Assembly (NCBI RefSeq): GCF_032121415.1
Contig: NZ_CP135079.1
Coordinates: forward strand, 620,001-684,000
Origin: Streptomyces parvus
GTDB taxonomy: Bacteria > Actinomycetota > Actinomycetes > Streptomycetales > Streptomycetaceae
Reading direction: 5' to 3'
Length of the DNA stretch: 64,000 nt
Shown here one piece after another: positions 25,937 through 34,761 of the stretch. Each line of letters begins with the position of its first letter. Within the stretch, counting starts at the first letter, position 1. The notes beneath the pieces are model-generated. The model did no database searches and had not been told where the DNA came from. It was given only the letters and a program-made list of their open reading frames with translations. The position numbers and the translations under genes are program-made.

Positions 25937-26569
25937 TCACGCGGTCGCGTCCCCGTACGCCTCGCCGCCCAGCTCCAGAATCGCTGTCCCCGCGGTCGTG
26001 TCGGCCAGCCAGGCGGTGAACGCCTCGACCTCGCCGTCCGGCAGCCCGATCCCGATGGTGACGGCCTCGGCGTACCGCACCTCGCGGACATCCCGCCCGG
26101 TGGCCCGCAGATCGTTCTCCAGCTTTCCGGCCCGCTGGTGGTCGACGTGGACCGTGGCGAGCCGGAAACGCTGCCGGGTGAGGGTGCCGAGCGCGTCGAG
26201 GGCTTCGCCGACCACTCCCCCGTACGCCCGGATCAGCCCGCCCGCCCCGAGTTTGACCCCGCCGTAGTAGCGGGTGACGACCGCCACGACGTACCGCATC
26301 TCCCGCCGCATCAGCATCTGGAGCATCGGGGTGCCCGCCGTGCCACCGGGTTCGCCGTCGTCACTCGCCCGCTGTACGGAGGCGTCGGCGCCGATCACGT
26401 ACGCGAAGCAGTTGTGGGAGGCGGTCGGGTGCTCCTTGCGGACGCGGGCGACGAAGTCCTGCGCTTCCTCCTCGGTGGCGGCGGGGGCGAGCGAGCAGAG
26501 GAAACGGGATCGGTTGATCTCGCTCTCGTGCACACCCGCGCGGGCGACGGTCCGGTACTGCTCCTGCAT
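25937..26569 (-). CDS. YigZ/IMPACT-family protein
   Basis: The 210-residue protein matches the YigZ/IMPACT family in its N-terminal UPF0029 domain: SEINRSRFLC near residue 17, HPTASHNCFAYVIG near 47, SDDGEPGGTAGTPMLQML near 69 and RYYGGVKLGAGGLIRAY near 98. A ferredoxin-like C-terminal domain follows (about 140-205). Bacterial members bind ribosomes or RNA-processing partners; eukaryotic IMPACT regulates Gcn1/Gcn2. It is cytoplasmic and transcribed alone, back-to-back with the CoA-binding gene. Confidence 0.9.
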   Translation of the reverse strand: MQEQYRTVARAGVHESEINRSRFLCSLAPAATEEEAQDFVARVRKEHPTASHNCFAYVIGADASVQRASDDGEPGGTAGTPMLQMLMRREMRYVVAVVTRYYGGVKLGAGGLIRAYGGVVGEALDALGTLTRQRFRLATVHVDHQRAGKLENDLRATGRDVREVRYAEAVTIGIGLPDGEVEAFTAWLADTTAGTAILELGGEAYGDATA

Positions 26570-26644
26570 CCGTCCACCCTATGTCCCGCCGCGATGGCCG
26601 GTCCCGGCGGGAATGGGGAGGTGGGGGCCGTGGGTTGTCCCGGC

Positions 26645-27091
26645 ATGAACGCAGACGGCAGCAGCGCGGTGGGCTCGTACGCGGACGACGCGACGATCAG
26701 GCGGATTCTCCAGGACACGGGCGACACCTGGGCGGTGGTGGGCCTGTCCGGCAACCGTTCCCGGGCGGCGTACGGAGTGGCGGGGGCCCTCCAGCGGTTC
26801 GGCAAGCGGGTGGTGCCGGTGCACCCGAAGGCCGAGACGGTGCACGGGGAGCAGGGGTACGCCTCGCTCGGGGACATCCCCTTCCCGGTCGACGTGGTGG
26901 ACGTGTTCGTCAACAGCGAGCTGGCGGGCGCCGTCGCGGAGGAGGCTGTGGCGGTGGGTGCGAAGGCGGTGTGGTTCCAGCTCGGCGTCGTGGACCCGGA
27001 CGCCTACGGGCGGACGCGCGCGGCAGGCCTGGACATGGTGATGGACCGGTGCCCCGCCGTCGAGATCCCGCGGCTCGGCACGCGCGCCTGA
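26645..27091 (+). CDS. CoA-binding (Rossmann) domain protein
   Basis: This 148-residue protein is a stand-alone CoA-binding domain of the succinyl-CoA-synthetase type: WAVVGLSGNRSRAAYGVAG near residue 29, then VDVVDVFVNSE near 86 and KAVWFQLGVVDPDA near 108. Such proteins are common, small and mostly uncharacterised. ATG 26645 lies in an upstream open frame that lacks coding character and is divergent from yigZ; a weak purine-rich stretch precedes it. Its stop is 46 bp before the next gene. Confidence 0.85.
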   Translation: MNADGSSAVGSYADDATIRRILQDTGDTWAVVGLSGNRSRAAYGVAGALQRFGKRVVPVHPKAETVHGEQGYASLGDIPFPVDVVDVFVNSELAGAVAEEAVAVGAKAVWFQLGVVDPDAYGRTRAAGLDMVMDRCPAVEIPRLGTRA

Positions 27092-27137
27092 ACTGCACGG
27101 GTGTGCGGGGCGCCGCGGTGTGGGCAGGATCCCCGCC

Positions 27138-27953
27138 GTGAAGGACGTACTGGACGTGACCGACAGGGCCCGCACGACAGCCGCGCTGACCGCGCTCGGC
27201 GTACGGCCCGGTGATGTGCTCCTCGTGCACGCCTCCCTGCGGTCGCTGGGGCCGGTGACGGACGGGGCGCGGGGGGTGCTGGACGCGTTGCGCCGGGCCG
27301 TCGGCCCTTCGGGCACGGTGGTGGTCCCCGCCTTCACCCCGGAGAACTCCGACACCTCCCCGCACTACCGCGAGCGGGTGCGGGGCCTGGACGCCGGAGC
27401 CGTGGGCGCCGTGCGCGCCGCGATGCCGGCGTACGACCCGGCGCTGACGCCCGCGCCGTCGATGGGCGCGCTGGCCGAGACCGTACGGACGGCGGCGGGC
27501 GGCGGGCGCAGCGCGCATCCGCAGACCTCGTTCGCCGCGCTCGGCCCCGGCGCTGCGCGGCTGCTGGCCGGGCACCGCCCCGACTGCCACCTCGGGGAGG
27601 ACTCGCCGCTGGCCCGGCTGTACGAGGCGGATGCCCGGATCCTGCTGCTCGGCACCGGCTACGCCACGTGTACGGCGTTCCACCTGGGCGAGTACCGGAT
27701 GCCCGGCCCGCCGCGCCGGAGGTACCGCTGTGTGGTGGCGTCGCGGGGGGTGCGCCGATGGTGGGAGTACGAGGATGTCGCCCTGGACGACGGGGACTTC
27801 GCCGCTCTGGGCACGGCCTTCGAGGAGGCCGCCGCCGAGGGTGACGTAGCGGCGGGGCGCGTGGGCGCGGCGCTGTGCCGGCTCGTCCGGCTGCGGTCGG
27901 CCGTCGACTTCGCCACGGCCTGGCTCACGGAGCACCGGACAGCCGGGCGTTGA
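27138..27953 (+). CDS. AAC(3)-family aminoglycoside N-acetyltransferase homologue
   Basis: The 271-residue product has the antibiotic-acetyltransferase fold of AAC(3) enzymes, which use acetyl-CoA to acylate the 3-amino group of deoxystreptamine: LLVHASLRSLG near residue 26, GTVVVPAFT near 61, RSAHPQTSFAALGP near 130 with the active-site His, and ILLLGTGYATCTAFHLGE near 170. Length and motifs are complete. Genomic homologues may have other physiological substrates, so the real substrate is uncertain. GTG 27138 is preferred over GTG 27120 because AGGAT lies upstream of it. No cluster genes adjoin it. Confidence 0.85.
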   Translation: MKDVLDVTDRARTTAALTALGVRPGDVLLVHASLRSLGPVTDGARGVLDALRRAVGPSGTVVVPAFTPENSDTSPHYRERVRGLDAGAVGAVRAAMPAYDPALTPAPSMGALAETVRTAAGGGRSAHPQTSFAALGPGAARLLAGHRPDCHLGEDSPLARLYEADARILLLGTGYATCTAFHLGEYRMPGPPRRRYRCVVASRGVRRWWEYEDVALDDGDFAALGTAFEEAAAEGDVAAGRVGAALCRLVRLRSAVDFATAWLTEHRTAGR

Positions 27954-27985
27954 CCCGGCCGCCGCCGGCCGTTCGACGGGGAGGC

Positions 27986-28540
27986 TCAGACGCCGAGGCC
28001 CTCGACGACCACCGCGCCCGGGAGGGCGGCGAGCGCCTTGCCGGGGACGATGAGCTTGCCGCGCCGGCTGCCGCTGCCGATCAGGACCCATTCCTCGTCC
28101 ACGACGGCGGGGTCCAGCAGGAGGGGCCAGGCGGCGGGCAGGCCGATCGGGGTGATGCCGCCGTACTCCATGCCGCTCTCGCCGACCGCCGTGTCCATGG
28201 GGGCGAAGGATGCCTTGCGGGCGCCGAGGTGCTTGCGGACCGCCCCGTTGACGTCGACCCGGGTGCGGGAGAGCACCACGCAGGCGGCGAGGGTGACGTC
28301 CTGGCCGCGCTTGCCCGCCACGACGACGCAGTTGGCCGAGGTGTCGAGGAGTTCGACGCCGTGGTGCTCGGCGAAGACGGCGGTGTCGGCGACGGCCGGG
28401 TCGCTGTCGACGTGGACGAGCTGCTCGGCGGTGAACCCGCCCCAGCCCGCGGTCAGCGCCGCGGCGACGGGGGCGGGGAGCAGGTCGAGCCGTTCCGCAG
28501 CGGGAGCGGCGTCCTCGAAGGTGCCGATGGGTGCGCGCAT
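27986..28540 (-). CDS. YbaK/Cys-tRNA(Pro) or Ala-tRNA(Pro) editing-domain protein
   Basis: The 184-residue protein belongs to the YbaK/ProX aminoacyl-tRNA editing family, which deacylates mischarged tRNA in trans. Recognisable parts are TSANCVVVAG near residue 70, RTRVDVNGAVRKHLGARKAS near 92 with the conserved Lys, and the TPIGLP loop near 127. ATG 28540 gives the usual length; the open frame continues upstream but without coding character. It converges with the AAC(3) homologue. The exact mischarged substrate (Cys, Ala or other) cannot be deduced. Confidence 0.88.
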   Translation of the reverse strand: MRAPIGTFEDAAPAAERLDLLPAPVAAALTAGWGGFTAEQLVHVDSDPAVADTAVFAEHHGVELLDTSANCVVVAGKRGQDVTLAACVVLSRTRVDVNGAVRKHLGARKASFAPMDTAVGESGMEYGGITPIGLPAAWPLLLDPAVVDEEWVLIGSGSRRGKLIVPGKALAALPGAVVVEGLGV

Positions 28541-28628
28541 GGTGCTCACGCTAACAGCGGCGGGGCGGGGCCGGGCGGGCGTCTCAGCGCACGGGCACCC
28601 CGGCGGGAGGCGCCTCGGCGAAGGTCTG

Positions 28629-29201
28629 TCAGCGGACGGGCGGGATGGCGACGGCCATGGTGAAGGCCGCCGGTTCACCGCCCTCGTTGCGGTAGCCGTG
28701 CGGTACGTGCGCCTCGAAGGTGGCGGAGGTCCCGGCGGGGACGGCATGGGCGAGACCGTCGACGAGCAGGGTCAGTTCGCCCTCGGTGACGTGGAGGAGT
28801 TCGACGGTGCCCTCGGGGTGCGGGTCGGACGTGGTGCCCTCCCCGGGCACCAGCCGGCAGCTCCACAGTTCGAGCGGGCCGCGGGCCTCCGCTCCGACGA
28901 GCAGCGTGGTGGAGCTGCCCGCCTCGGTCGACCACATGCGGACGGCCCGGCTCGCCGGGACCAGCCGGACCTGGGGCCCCTGCTCGTGGTCGAGGAGCGT
29001 GGTGATGGCGACGCCGAGCGCGTCGGCCAGCTTCACCGTGGTGCCGACGCTCGGATTCGTCCGCGCCTGCTCGATCTGGATGATCATCCCGCGGCTGACT
29101 CCGGCGCGCGCCGCGAGGGCGTCCAGGGTGAAGCCGCGCTCGCCCCGCCAGCGCTTGAGGTTGCGGGCCAGCGACTGGGTGAGCTGGTCGAGGTCGGACA
29201 C
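28629..29201 (-). CDS. XRE-cupin transcriptional regulator
   Basis: The 190-residue protein joins a lambda-repressor-type HTH (FTLDALAARAGVSRGMIIQ, about residues 25-45) to a cupin domain (about 105-185: GPLELWSCRLVPGEG, HVTEGELTLLVDG, FEAHVPHGYRNEG). Such regulators sense small metabolites through the cupin barrel. GTG 29201 is preceded by an AGGGACGG stretch; the track of open sequence above it is not coding-like. An AATATT-containing stretch near 29298 is unusually AT-rich and could hold the operator. No target gene is adjacent. Confidence 0.88.
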   Translation of the reverse strand: MSDLDQLTQSLARNLKRWRGERGFTLDALAARAGVSRGMIIQIEQARTNPSVGTTVKLADALGVAITTLLDHEQGPQVRLVPASRAVRMWSTEAGSSTTLLVGAEARGPLELWSCRLVPGEGTTSDPHPEGTVELLHVTEGELTLLVDGLAHAVPAGTSATFEAHVPHGYRNEGGEPAAFTMAVAIPPVR

Positions 29202-29351
29202 GTACCGTCCCTGCGGTGGATGGCGGCTGCGGATACCTGGGTGCGGCAGAGCGAAGTGCGGGTGGCCGGGGCGCGTGCGGCGCGTGCCGGGGTCAAGAAT
29301 ATTGCACCGCCGTACAGCGCACTCCACCGTCCACCAGGCCCTACCGGCGTC

Positions 29352-30101
29352 TTACGGGGTTTCCCGCACCTCGTCCAGCTCGGCGAGGGCCAGCAACTGC
29401 TCGGGCGTGACGCCCTTCGGGATCGGCACGGGGGCGGGCGTGCGCAGGGGCGGCTGCCAGCCCTTCTCCGGGTCCCAGCTGCGCACGACGCGGGCGGGGG
29501 CTCCGGCGACCACCGCGTGGTCCGGGACCTCTCCCCGGACGACGGCACCCGCCGCGACCACCACGTTCCGGCCGAGCCGGGCCCCGGGCAGGATCACCGC
29601 GCCGGTACCGATCCAGCAGCCGGGGCCGATCGCCACCGGTTCCATCCGGGGCCACTGCTTGCCCACGGGCTCGTGCGGGTCGTCGTAGCTGTGGTTGGTC
29701 GAGGTGATGTAGACGTACGGACCGCAGTACGTGTCCGAGGCGATGGTCACCGTCGTGTCGGCGATCACATGGCTGCCGCGCCCCAGCACCACCCCGTCGC
29801 CCAGGGTGAGGATCGGGTCGGGCCCCAGGTCCAGGTCCGGCATCATCCCCGCGGTGAGGGTGACCTGCTCGCCGATGACGCAGTGCGCGCCCAGCTCGAT
29901 CCACGGCTCCCCGAAGACGGTGCCCTGCGGGAAGGCGAGCCGGGTGCCCGCGCCGATCGCGCCGAACCGCAGCCGCCCGGGGTGCTCGGCGGTGACCGCG
30001 CCCGCCCGCTGCGCCCAGGCCCAGCCGAGGTGGACCGCGCGGGAGGCGGCGCGGCGCGGCCAGCGGGCGAGGAAGGAGAACGTGTTTCGGTTCTTCGGCA
30101 C
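29352..30101 (-). CDS. Left-handed beta-helix acyltransferase
   Basis: The 249-residue protein has hexapeptide-repeat regions (about residues 60-210: IGAGTRLAFPQGTVFG, IGEQVTLTAGMM, IGPGCWIGTGAVILPGARLG), an STNHSYDDP loop near 135 with the catalytic His typical of maltose/galactoside-type O-acetyltransferases, and a VVAGAPARVVR C-terminal helix. It should transfer an acyl group to a sugar hydroxyl. No signal peptide is present. It is divergent from a gamma-carbonic anhydrase, which shares the same fold; the acceptor is unknown. Confidence 0.85.
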   Translation of the reverse strand: MPKNRNTFSFLARWPRRAASRAVHLGWAWAQRAGAVTAEHPGRLRFGAIGAGTRLAFPQGTVFGEPWIELGAHCVIGEQVTLTAGMMPDLDLGPDPILTLGDGVVLGRGSHVIADTTVTIASDTYCGPYVYITSTNHSYDDPHEPVGKQWPRMEPVAIGPGCWIGTGAVILPGARLGRNVVVAAGAVVRGEVPDHAVVAGAPARVVRSWDPEKGWQPPLRTPAPVPIPKGVTPEQLLALAELDEVRETP

Positions 30102-30260
30102 GCGCTCACGGTAGTCGGCGGCGCGGTGGGCGATCCCGGCGGTGACCTGTGATGTTCACCCCACTGCGCGGCGCCCGCCGGGGGCCGTCGCCTACCGTGA
30201 GAGTCGGCCTGATCCGGTGGAGAGGGCCAGGAGCACCACACCGGCGCGAAGGAGCAGGCG

Positions 30261-30791
30261 ATGGCGGAACGGGCGTTGATCACGGGCATGGGCGGCAAGG
30301 AGCCGGACATCGACGTGGACGCTTATCTGGCCCCGACCTCCGTGGTGATCGGCGAGGTGACGCTCGCCCCGGGCTCCAGCGTCTGGTACCAGGCCGTGCT
30401 GCGCGCCGACTGCGGTCCCATCACGCTCGGCCCCGACAGCAACATCCAGGACAACTGCAGCGTGCACACCGACCCCGGGTTCCCGCTCACCGTGGGCGCG
30501 CGGGTCTCGGTCGGCCACAACGCGGTGCTGCACGGCTGTGTGATCGAGGACGACGTACTGGTCGGGATGGGCGCCACAGTGCTCAACGGCGCGCACATCG
30601 GCGCGGGTTCGCTGATCGCGGCGCAGGCTCTCGTACCGCAGGGGATGCGGGTGCCGCCGGGCTCGCTCGTCGCGGGGGTGCCCGCCAAGGTCAAGCGTCC
30701 GCTGACCGCCGAGGAGCTGGAGAGCATTCGCTTCAACGCGGCGGGGTACGTGGAGCTGGCGAAGGCGCACCGCGAGGCGCACGGCGGCTGA
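30261..30791 (+). CDS. Gamma-class carbonic anhydrase family protein
   Basis: The 176-residue left-handed beta-helix protein carries the metal-binding pattern of gamma-carbonic anhydrases: NIQDNCSVHTDPGFP near residue 55 and VSVGHNAVLHGCVIEDD near 75 (His ligands), then VGMGATVLNGAHIG and a C-terminal helix. Some members hydrate CO2 with Fe/Zn, while others are scaffolds without activity, so enzymatic function is likely but not certain. AAGGAG lies 8 nt before ATG 30261. It ends in a very strong hairpin shared with the convergent thioesterase gene. Confidence 0.9.
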   Translation: MAERALITGMGGKEPDIDVDAYLAPTSVVIGEVTLAPGSSVWYQAVLRADCGPITLGPDSNIQDNCSVHTDPGFPLTVGARVSVGHNAVLHGCVIEDDVLVGMGATVLNGAHIGAGSLIAAQALVPQGMRVPPGSLVAGVPAKVKRPLTAEELESIRFNAAGYVELAKAHREAHGG

Positions 30792-30818
30792 CGCCCTCCG
30801 CGGCCCGCCGGAAGGCAC

Positions 30819-30861
30819 CCGGGCCGTCGCTCCTCCCGCACCCGGAGGGGCGACGGCCCGG
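30819..30861. terminator. Bidirectional terminator
   Basis: Arms 30819-30836 and 30844-30861 pair over 18 positions with one G-T type mismatch and a 7-nt loop. The hairpin lies between the convergent carbonic-anhydrase and thioesterase genes and can serve both. Confidence 0.8.
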
Positions 30862-30883
30862 TCTCATGTGCGTACGGCGGGGG

Positions 30884-31336
30884 TCAGCCGTTGGGGCGCA
30901 GGGTCCACACGACGGTCATCTCACCGGTGACCGCGCCGTCGGCGCGCCTGATCTCGATGGCGACGGGGAATTCCGGCCGCTGTCCGGCGTCCAGCTCGGC
31001 GACCACGTCGGCGATCGGGCGGCCGAGGGTCGCGGTGGCGGTGACCTCGCCCATGGCGAGCTTCTTGTAACCGATCTCGGCCTTCACGGCGAGCGGCACG
31101 GCCCGCGACATCTGGTCGCCGAAGGCGGCGATGACGATCGCGCCGCTGGCGGACTCGGCGAGCGTGAACATCGCTCCGGCGTGGGGTCCGCCGACGTGGT
31201 TGTGGTAATCCGCCTGGTCGGGCAGCCGGACGACGGCCCGCTCCGGGGTGGTCTCCAGGAATTCGAGGTTGAGGGTCCGGGCCATCGGAACGGTCGCGAC
31301 GAGCATCTCGCCCACGGTCATCTGTTCAGCGCTCAT
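30884..31336 (-). CDS. Hotdog-fold thioesterase (PaaI/DUF4442-like)
   Basis: The 150-residue protein has the hotdog pattern VGGPHAGAMFTLAESASG near residue 48 and strand motifs AVKAEIGYKKLAMGEV and VAIEIRRADGAVTGEMTVVW. PaaI-like thioesterases hydrolyse acyl-CoA thioesters. The usual catalytic Asp/Asn/Glu is replaced by AE at the GAMFTLAE site, which is seen in DUF4442 proteins. ATG 31336 follows a TAACCT-like -10 hexamer by 6 nt (minus strand), suggesting a leaderless transcript. Substrate unknown. Confidence 0.82.
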   Translation of the reverse strand: MSAEQMTVGEMLVATVPMARTLNLEFLETTPERAVVRLPDQADYHNHVGGPHAGAMFTLAESASGAIVIAAFGDQMSRAVPLAVKAEIGYKKLAMGEVTATATLGRPIADVVAELDAGQRPEFPVAIEIRRADGAVTGEMTVVWTLRPNG

Positions 31337-31442
31337 GCCCGAAGGTTACTCACCAGTAGCACCGTTTGGCCATCCCCTTGTGACGGCTCTGGGACAGGGC
31401 GGGCGTAGAAGTGGGCGCACGGCCCATCTATGGTTACTGGCC

Positions 31443-32525
31443 ATGTGGCCAGGAACGCAGCCGCCCGGGGGCGAGCAGAACCCGCAGGACCAGAACCAGA
31501 ACCCGTACCAGCAGCCGGGGTACCAGCAGCCGAATCCCTATCAGCAACCGGGATATCCGCCGCAGGGCCGGCCCACGGAGCCGGGCTACGGGTACCCGCA
31601 GGGCGCGCCCGGCGGGCAGCCGGGCTATCAGCAGCCCAATCCGTACCAGCAGCCGACGGTGCCGCAGTACGCCGTCCCGGGTCCGCCCGGCGGGCCGGAG
31701 CCCGGCGACGACAAGAAGAAGACGACGATCGTGGCGATCGTCGCGGCGCTGGCCGTCGTGGTCGCGGCGGGCGTCACCGGATTCCTCGTGCTCGGCAAGG
31801 ACGACGAGGGCAAGAGCGTCGCCGACGGCAAGAAGTCCGCGTCGCCGAGTGCCAAGCCCAGCGAAACGGCCACCGGCTCCGCGCCGCCCGCGGAGAACCC
31901 CCGGGGCTCCGAAGGCGACCCCAAGCCGCTCATTCCGGGCTGGAAGGTCGTCACCAACCCCAAGTGGGGCACGCAGTTCGACGTTCCCGGTGACTGGGAG
32001 GTCGCCAGTTCGGGAACGTTCGCCGGTTTCGAGGACGCCAAGAAGGAGGACGGGTCGCCGGTCGCCGGCTTCTCCGCACCCGCCTACTACAAGAGCAAGT
32101 GGTGCCTCGACGACTCCGACGGGGACGGCCGCGAGGAGGACACCGGGCTCGCCGGCGTCGGGACGAAGGGCGCCCAGGGCGCCAAGAACACCGACGAGGC
32201 CGCGCGGAACGAGGCCGCCAACTGGGTGTGGGCCGCCTACTCCCAGCTGGACCCGAAGTCCAAGGTCAAGATCGGCAAGGCCAAGCCCTTCACCACCAAG
32301 TCGGGTCTGTCCGGCAGTGTCGCGCAGGCCACCGCCCTGGAGCTGGCCAACAAGGAGAAGTGCGACAGCGACGGGAAGTCGATCGCGTTCTCCTTCAAGA
32401 ACTCCAAGGGCGACTTCTCGACCTGGGTCCTCTACGCCGCCACCGGTGTCAAGGACGAACTGCCGGACACCACCATCCAGCAGATCCTGAGCACGGTCCG
32501 CCTCGCGGGTGAGCCCACGGGCTGA
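31443..32525 (+). CDS. Membrane-anchored protein with Pro/Gln/Tyr-rich N terminus
   Basis: This 360-residue protein has a cytoplasmic low-complexity N terminus (residues 1-85) with repeated YQQP units, one transmembrane helix (about 98-122: TTIVAIVAALAVVVAAGVTG), a Ser/Lys/Pro linker, and a 220-residue outside domain with WKVVTNPKWGTQFDVPGDW near 165. The outside domain has two Cys (SKWCLDD and KEKCDSDGK) that could pair. Such proteins are frequent in Streptomyces and uncharacterised. A TATGGT hexamer at 31430-31435 lies 7 nt before the ATG, so translation may be leaderless. Confidence 0.8.
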   Translation: MWPGTQPPGGEQNPQDQNQNPYQQPGYQQPNPYQQPGYPPQGRPTEPGYGYPQGAPGGQPGYQQPNPYQQPTVPQYAVPGPPGGPEPGDDKKKTTIVAIVAALAVVVAAGVTGFLVLGKDDEGKSVADGKKSASPSAKPSETATGSAPPAENPRGSEGDPKPLIPGWKVVTNPKWGTQFDVPGDWEVASSGTFAGFEDAKKEDGSPVAGFSAPAYYKSKWCLDDSDGDGREEDTGLAGVGTKGAQGAKNTDEAARNEAANWVWAAYSQLDPKSKVKIGKAKPFTTKSGLSGSVAQATALELANKEKCDSDGKSIAFSFKNSKGDFSTWVLYAATGVKDELPDTTIQQILSTVRLAGEPTG

Positions 32526-32586
32526 CACCCGCACCGCGCAGCGCGTTCCGCACCACCCCGCCGCCCCGCCCCGCCCGCCGGGCGCC

Positions 32587-33432
32587 TCAGCCGACGCTGA
32601 AGGCCCCGGCGGGCGGTTCGGGCGAGGCGACCGCCTCCGCGTCCGCCACCGGGCGGGCCCCGCCGATGAACCGGGTCAGCGCGGCACCGTGGGTGACCCG
32701 CGCGGGGAAGGCGTCCGCGGCGCAGCGGCGGACGAGCGGGTCCACGTCGATGGGCGTGTACGAGGCGAGCAGGACGACGTTGCCGAAGCGCCGCCCGCGC
32801 AGCACCGCCGGCTCCCCCACCAGCGCCAGCTCCGGGAAGACGGCGGCGAAGTTCGCCACCTGCGAGCGGAGGAAGGCGAACGGCGCGCTGTCGGCCAGGT
32901 TGGCCGCGTAGATCCCGTCCGCGCGCAGGGCCCGCCCGGCCGCCCGCGCGTACTCGACGGACGTGAGGTGCGCCGGAACCCGGGAGCCGCCGAAGACATC
33001 CGCGATCAGGAGATCGGCGGAGCCGGGGGCCGCCGCTTCCAGCCGCGCCCGGGCGTCGGCCGCGTGCAGAGTGATGCCGCTCCCCTCGGGCAGCGGCAGA
33101 TGCTCCCGGACCAGCCCCAGCAGCCCCCGGTCGGCGTCGACGACGTCCTGCCGCGAGCCGGGACGGGTCACGGCCACATAGCGGGGCAGGGTCAGCGCGC
33201 CGCCGCCCAGATGCAGGACGTCCAGGGGCGTGCCCGGCTCGGCCGCGCCGTCCACGACGTGGGCGAGCCGCGCGACGTACTCGAACTCCAGATGGGTCGG
33301 GTCGTCGAGGTCGACGTAGGACTGGGGCGCGTCGTCGACCGTGAGCAGCCAGGCCCGGTCGCGGTCCACGTCGGGCAGCAGCCGGGCGGTGCCGCAGTCG
33401 ACCTCGCGGATGACGGGTATCGGCTCGTTCAC
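32587..33432 (-). CDS. Spermidine-synthase-like methyltransferase-fold protein
   Basis: The 281-residue protein has the spermidine-synthase fold: DAPQSYVDLDDPTHLEFEYV near residue 40, VLHLGGGALTLPRYVA near 77 (nucleotide loop), DVVDADRGLLGLVRE near 97 and LLIADVFGGSRVPAHLTS near 140. The polyamine-binding residues cannot be confirmed and no partner enzyme is near, so aminopropyl transfer is not established; similar Streptomyces proteins are annotated only as spermidine-synthase-like. GTG 33432 has a GGAGAG immediately upstream, which is unusually close. Confidence 0.78.
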   Translation of the reverse strand: MNEPIPVIREVDCGTARLLPDVDRDRAWLLTVDDAPQSYVDLDDPTHLEFEYVARLAHVVDGAAEPGTPLDVLHLGGGALTLPRYVAVTRPGSRQDVVDADRGLLGLVREHLPLPEGSGITLHAADARARLEAAAPGSADLLIADVFGGSRVPAHLTSVEYARAAGRALRADGIYAANLADSAPFAFLRSQVANFAAVFPELALVGEPAVLRGRRFGNVVLLASYTPIDVDPLVRRCAADAFPARVTHGAALTRFIGGARPVADAEAVASPEPPAGAFSVG

Positions 33433-33458
33433 CTCTCCATTGTCGCCTCCCCCGCACT

Positions 33459-33493
33459 GCGGCCCGCCCCCCGGGCAAGGGGTGACGGGCCGC
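33459..33493 (-). terminator. Probable terminator of tuf3
   Basis: GCGGCCCG (33459-33466) and CGGGCCGC (33486-33493) form an 8-bp perfect stem, with extra CCCC/GGGG pairing inside the loop, 35 bp beyond the tuf3 stop on the minus strand. Confidence 0.5.
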
Positions 33494-33527
33494 GGTGGGG
33501 CTCGGAGCATCGCGGTGCCCGCGGGGC

Positions 33528-34703
33528 TCAGAGCAGCTCGGTGACCGTTCCCGCGCCGACCGTGCGGCCGCCCTCGCGGATCGCGAAGCCGAGGCCGGAC
33601 TCCAGCGGCACGTCACGGCCCAGCTCCACGGTCATGGTGACCGTGTCGCCGGGGCGCGCGACCGCCGCCTCGCCGAGGTCGACATCGCCGACGACGTCCG
33701 CCGTGCGGATGTAGAACTGCGGCCGGTAGCCGGTGGCGACCGGGGTGGTCCGGCCGCCCTCCTTCGCCGACAGCACGTACACCTGCGCGGTGAACCGGCG
33801 GCTGGGCGTGACGCTGCCGGGCGCGGCCACGACATGGCCGCGGCGGACCCGGTCGCGCTCCACCCCGCGCAGCAGCAGCGCGACGTTGTCCCCGGCCTCG
33901 GCGGACTCCATCGGCTTGCCGAAGGTCTCCAGGCCGGTGACGACCGTCTCGACGTCCGCTCCCAGCACCTGGACCCTGTCGCCGACGCGGACGGTGCCGC
34001 GCTCGACGGCGCCGGTGACGACGGTGCCCCGGCCGGTGATGGTCAGGACGTTCTCGACGGACAGCAGGAACGGGGCGTCGGTGTAGCGCACCGGCATCGG
34101 TACGTACGTGTCGACGGCGTCCAGCAGCCCTTCGACCGCCGCCGTCCACCGTGGGTCGCCCTCCAGCGCCTTGAGCCCGGAGACCCGGACCACGGGGACG
34201 GTGTCGCCGCCGTACCCGTGCGCGGAGAGCAGCTCGCGGACCTCCAGCTCGACCAGGTCGGTCAGCTCGGGGTCGCCCGCGTCGGCCTTGTTGAGGGCGA
34301 CGACGATGTGGTCGACGCCCACCTGACGGGCCAGCAGGACGTGCTCGGCGGTCTGCGGCATGATCCCGTCGAGCGCGGAGACGACGAGGATCGCCCCGTC
34401 GAGCTGCGCCGCTCCGGTGACCATGTTCTTGATGTAGTCCGCGTGGCCGGGCATGTCGACGTGCGCGTAGTGGCGGGTGTCGGTCTCGTACTCGACGTGC
34501 GCGATGTTGATGGTGATGCCGCGCTGGGCCTCCTCGGGGGCCCGGTCGATCCGGTCGAAGGACACGTAGGAGGTGGAGCCGGAGCCGCGCTCGCTGAGGA
34601 CCTTGGTGATGGCGGCGGTGAGGGTGGTCTTGCCGTGGTCGACGTGGCCCATGGTGCCGATGTTGAGGTGCGGCTTGGTGCGCACGTAAGCCGTCTTGGA
34701 CAT
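33528..34703 (-). CDS. tuf3: Elongation factor Tu, divergent third copy (EF-Tu3)
   Basis: The 391-residue protein is a full EF-Tu: GHVDHGKT (19-26), a shortened switch I region ending [13 protein letters not shown] (60-72), DMPGH (83-87), NKAD (138-141) and an intact GYRPQFY and FAIREGG in domains 2-3. Compared with canonical EF-Tu, DCPGH is DMPGH and NKCD is NKAD. Streptomyces carry a divergent third EF-Tu with these features; published work shows that the S. coelicolor tuf3 is dispensable and under positive stringent control, and that S. ramocissimus EF-Tu3 resists EF-Tu antibiotics. It stands alone, not in the ribosomal operon. A long leader with a hairpin lies upstream. Confidence 0.92.
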   Translation of the reverse strand: MSKTAYVRTKPHLNIGTMGHVDHGKTTLTAAITKVLSERGSGSTSYVSFDRIDRAPEEAQRGITINIAHVEYETDTRHYAHVDMPGHADYIKNMVTGAAQLDGAILVVSALDGIMPQTAEHVLLARQVGVDHIVVALNKADAGDPELTDLVELEVRELLSAHGYGGDTVPVVRVSGLKALEGDPRWTAAVEGLLDAVDTYVPMPVRYTDAPFLLSVENVLTITGRGTVVTGAVERGTVRVGDRVQVLGADVETVVTGLETFGKPMESAEAGDNVALLLRGVERDRVRRGHVVAAPGSVTPSRRFTAQVYVLSAKEGGRTTPVATGYRPQFYIRTADVVGDVDLGEAAVARPGDTVTMTVELGRDVPLESGLGFAIREGGRTVGAGTVTELL

Positions 34704-34761
34704 GGCTGATTCCTTCGGAGAACTCGAAGCCGGGAAGAGAGATGGACCCCAGGGCCCCGCC

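Noticed and set aside
25777..26091. Upstream extension of sbcD
   Set aside because: The frame is open but lacks codon bias, and GTG 25776 with its ribosome site gives the standard N terminus.
27138..27953. AAC(3) homologue as part of an aminoglycoside biosynthetic cluster
   Set aside because: No deoxystreptamine or glycosyltransferase genes adjoin it, so it is listed only as a stand-alone family member.
31480..31660. Repeated CAGCAGCC/TACCAGCAG units resembling a repeat array
   Set aside because: They encode the Tyr-Gln-Gln-Pro low-complexity N terminus of a membrane protein in frame and have no spacer structure, so this is not a CRISPR or satellite.
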